A program made the translations under genes and the position numbers. This document shows positions 63,287 to 64,000 of a DNA stretch of 64,000 bases, in pieces. Source of the DNA: JAJPKK01 sp963787675 (GTDB taxonomy: Bacteria > Pseudomonadota > Alphaproteobacteria > Rhizobiales > Xanthobacteraceae); the NCBI GenBank assembly GCA_963787675.1, contig CAWBDV010000003.1, positions 1,240,001 through 1,304,000 of the forward strand, given 5' to 3'. How positions within the stretch are numbered: the stretch's first letter is position 1; each line of letters opens with the position of its first letter. The notes beneath the pieces were generated by a model. The model ran no database searches. It was not told the origin of the DNA and saw only the letters and a list, made by a program, of their open reading frames with translations.

Positions 63287-63600
63287 TGAGCCGATACCCC
63301 GCGCAAATCGAAACAACGATCGACGCGAATTCCGCCACGACCTTCTTCGAACATACATAGGACGGCGGCGTCCGCCCGCATCCAAATCTCATAGTTCCAA
63401 TATTTATCCATCAGATCCCGCGGACTTTCAGATTTGTATGTCAATTTCCAACCTTGCTGCCCCGCTTGAGACGGGCACCAATGCGCGGACGTCCTGTCAA
63501 CACAATCGGAGGTGTTGAATGGAGACATCCCCTGCGCGTTCACGGTGCCCGCAAGACCGATAGCGCTCAAACAGATGATGCCGCGCCCCCATCGTGTCAT
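63283..63600 (-). CDS. Small secreted protein upstream of nuoE
   Basis: 105 residues. Signal peptide (IICLSAIGLAGTVNAQ), four cysteines in the mature part (SDCVDRTSAHWCPS, AVLCMFEEG, VDRCFDLRG) that could form two disulfides. Overlaps nuoE and the Uma2 gene by 4 bases each. Family not recognised. Confidence 0.68.
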   Translation of the reverse strand: MTRWGRGIICLSAIGLAGTVNAQGMSPFNTSDCVDRTSAHWCPSQAGQQGWKLTYKSESPRDLMDKYWNYEIWMRADAAVLCMFEEGRGGIRVDRCFDLRGVSAQ

Positions 63601-64000
63601 CGGCCGACCTCCGTGTCCGCGTCGAGTTGCGGCCCGAGCAGCGCGGTTACCAGAATCGTCATGCCGGGCGGGTCCAAGGCAATCTCGCCATCGTGCGCGA
63701 TCCGGGTGTCGATGGTTCCCCGCTCGTTGCGCCGATGATGGACAACGACCCGCTTCTCAGAAAAGACAATCAGATAATGGCAGATGGTCGCGACCGAGAA
63801 GTACTCCACGAGTTTGGTATCGGTGTCGTCGCGCTCGCTCGACGGAGAGATGACTTCGACCACGATCAACGGCGATTCGACCACCGTCGCATTCGGGTCG
63901 AACTTGCCGCCACACTGAACAACCACGTCGGGTATTCGTAACGTCTCCCGGTTGATCACAACCCCGACGCCGTCAACAAAGACGTTGCAGGACAGTTTCG
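63597..64000 (-). CDS. Uma2-family (DUF820) protein, N-terminus outside window
   Basis: The frame is open to the right edge. RIPDVVVQCG, SPLIVVEVISPSSERDDTDTK and YLIVFSEKRVVVHHRR form the restriction-endonuclease-like core of Uma2/DUF820 proteins, with the PD...EVxSPS metal site. Function in bacteria is unclear. Its place upstream of nuoE, where nuoD is usual, suggests it was inserted into the nuo operon together with the small secreted gene. Confidence 0.8.
   Translation of the reverse strand, partial: KLSCNVFVDGVGVVINRETLRIPDVVVQCGGKFDPNATVVESPLIVVEVISPSSERDDTDTKLVEYFSVATICHYLIVFSEKRVVVHHRRNERGTIDTRIAHDGEIALDPPGMTILVTALLGPQLDADTEVGR

Overview
The window is GC-rich chromosomal DNA of an alphaproteobacterium, most likely Hyphomicrobiales (Bradyrhizobium, Xanthobacteraceae or Pseudolabrys type). 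The grounds are the nuo operon running into nuoN-birA-rnj-mce-DUF1467, the sdhE-mfd pair, Omp25/31-type barrels with an 'AADMPVKAPP'-like N-terminus, and dispersed palindromic repeats of the kind common in that group. I see no tRNA, rRNA or CRISPR array.

Left part (1-20.1 kb) is a purine and nitrogen-salvage region. After the tail of a FAD monooxygenase there is a minus-strand operon xdhA-xdhB-xdhC-ATPase-permease-permease-substrate-binding protein: xanthine dehydrogenase plus a complete BMP/PurA-type ABC importer. A Tsx-like outer-membrane channel is divergent from xdhA. A second minus-strand operon (20.1 to 13.1 kb) encodes another complete BMP-type importer with three nitrogen-releasing hydrolases set among its transport genes: formamidase (amiF), a very good match to biuret amidohydrolase (biuH), and guanine deaminase (guaD). 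A 2OG-Fe(II) oxygenase is divergent from it.

Middle (20.2-39.5 kb) is accessory. It holds an ATP-grasp ligase, an EamA exporter and a divergent AraC regulator (two of the three frameshifted); a degenerate GGDEF protein; a FrnE-type DsbA; an amidase; a PPOX-fold protein; a STAS anti-sigma antagonist followed by an IS110 element; an NCS2 nucleobase permease fused to a HATPase-like tail next to an RsbW-like ATPase; and a periplasmic-binding-protein/pentameric ligand-gated ion channel chimera, split by one missing base and flanked by two HupE-like membrane proteins.

Then come a DUF4339 protein, mfd, sdhE, three tandem small secreted paralogues, a Bug/TctC protein, and an IS graveyard (45.9-47.6 kb) where a lipocalin-like gene has been broken by a block holding IS66 and IS1380 relics and an outer-membrane barrel gene.

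Right part (47.6-64 kb) is the housekeeping block DUF1467, mce, rnj, birA, nuoN to nuoE, all minus strand and mostly translationally coupled. Two small non-Nuo genes, one a secreted WYL-like protein, sit between nuoF and nuoG, and a small secreted protein and a Uma2-family gene sit upstream of nuoE.

A caution: at least five genes carry one- or two-base deletions, so either this is a draft sequence with indel errors or the accessory region is decaying. Starts given here are my choices from ribosome sites, overlaps and family lengths.
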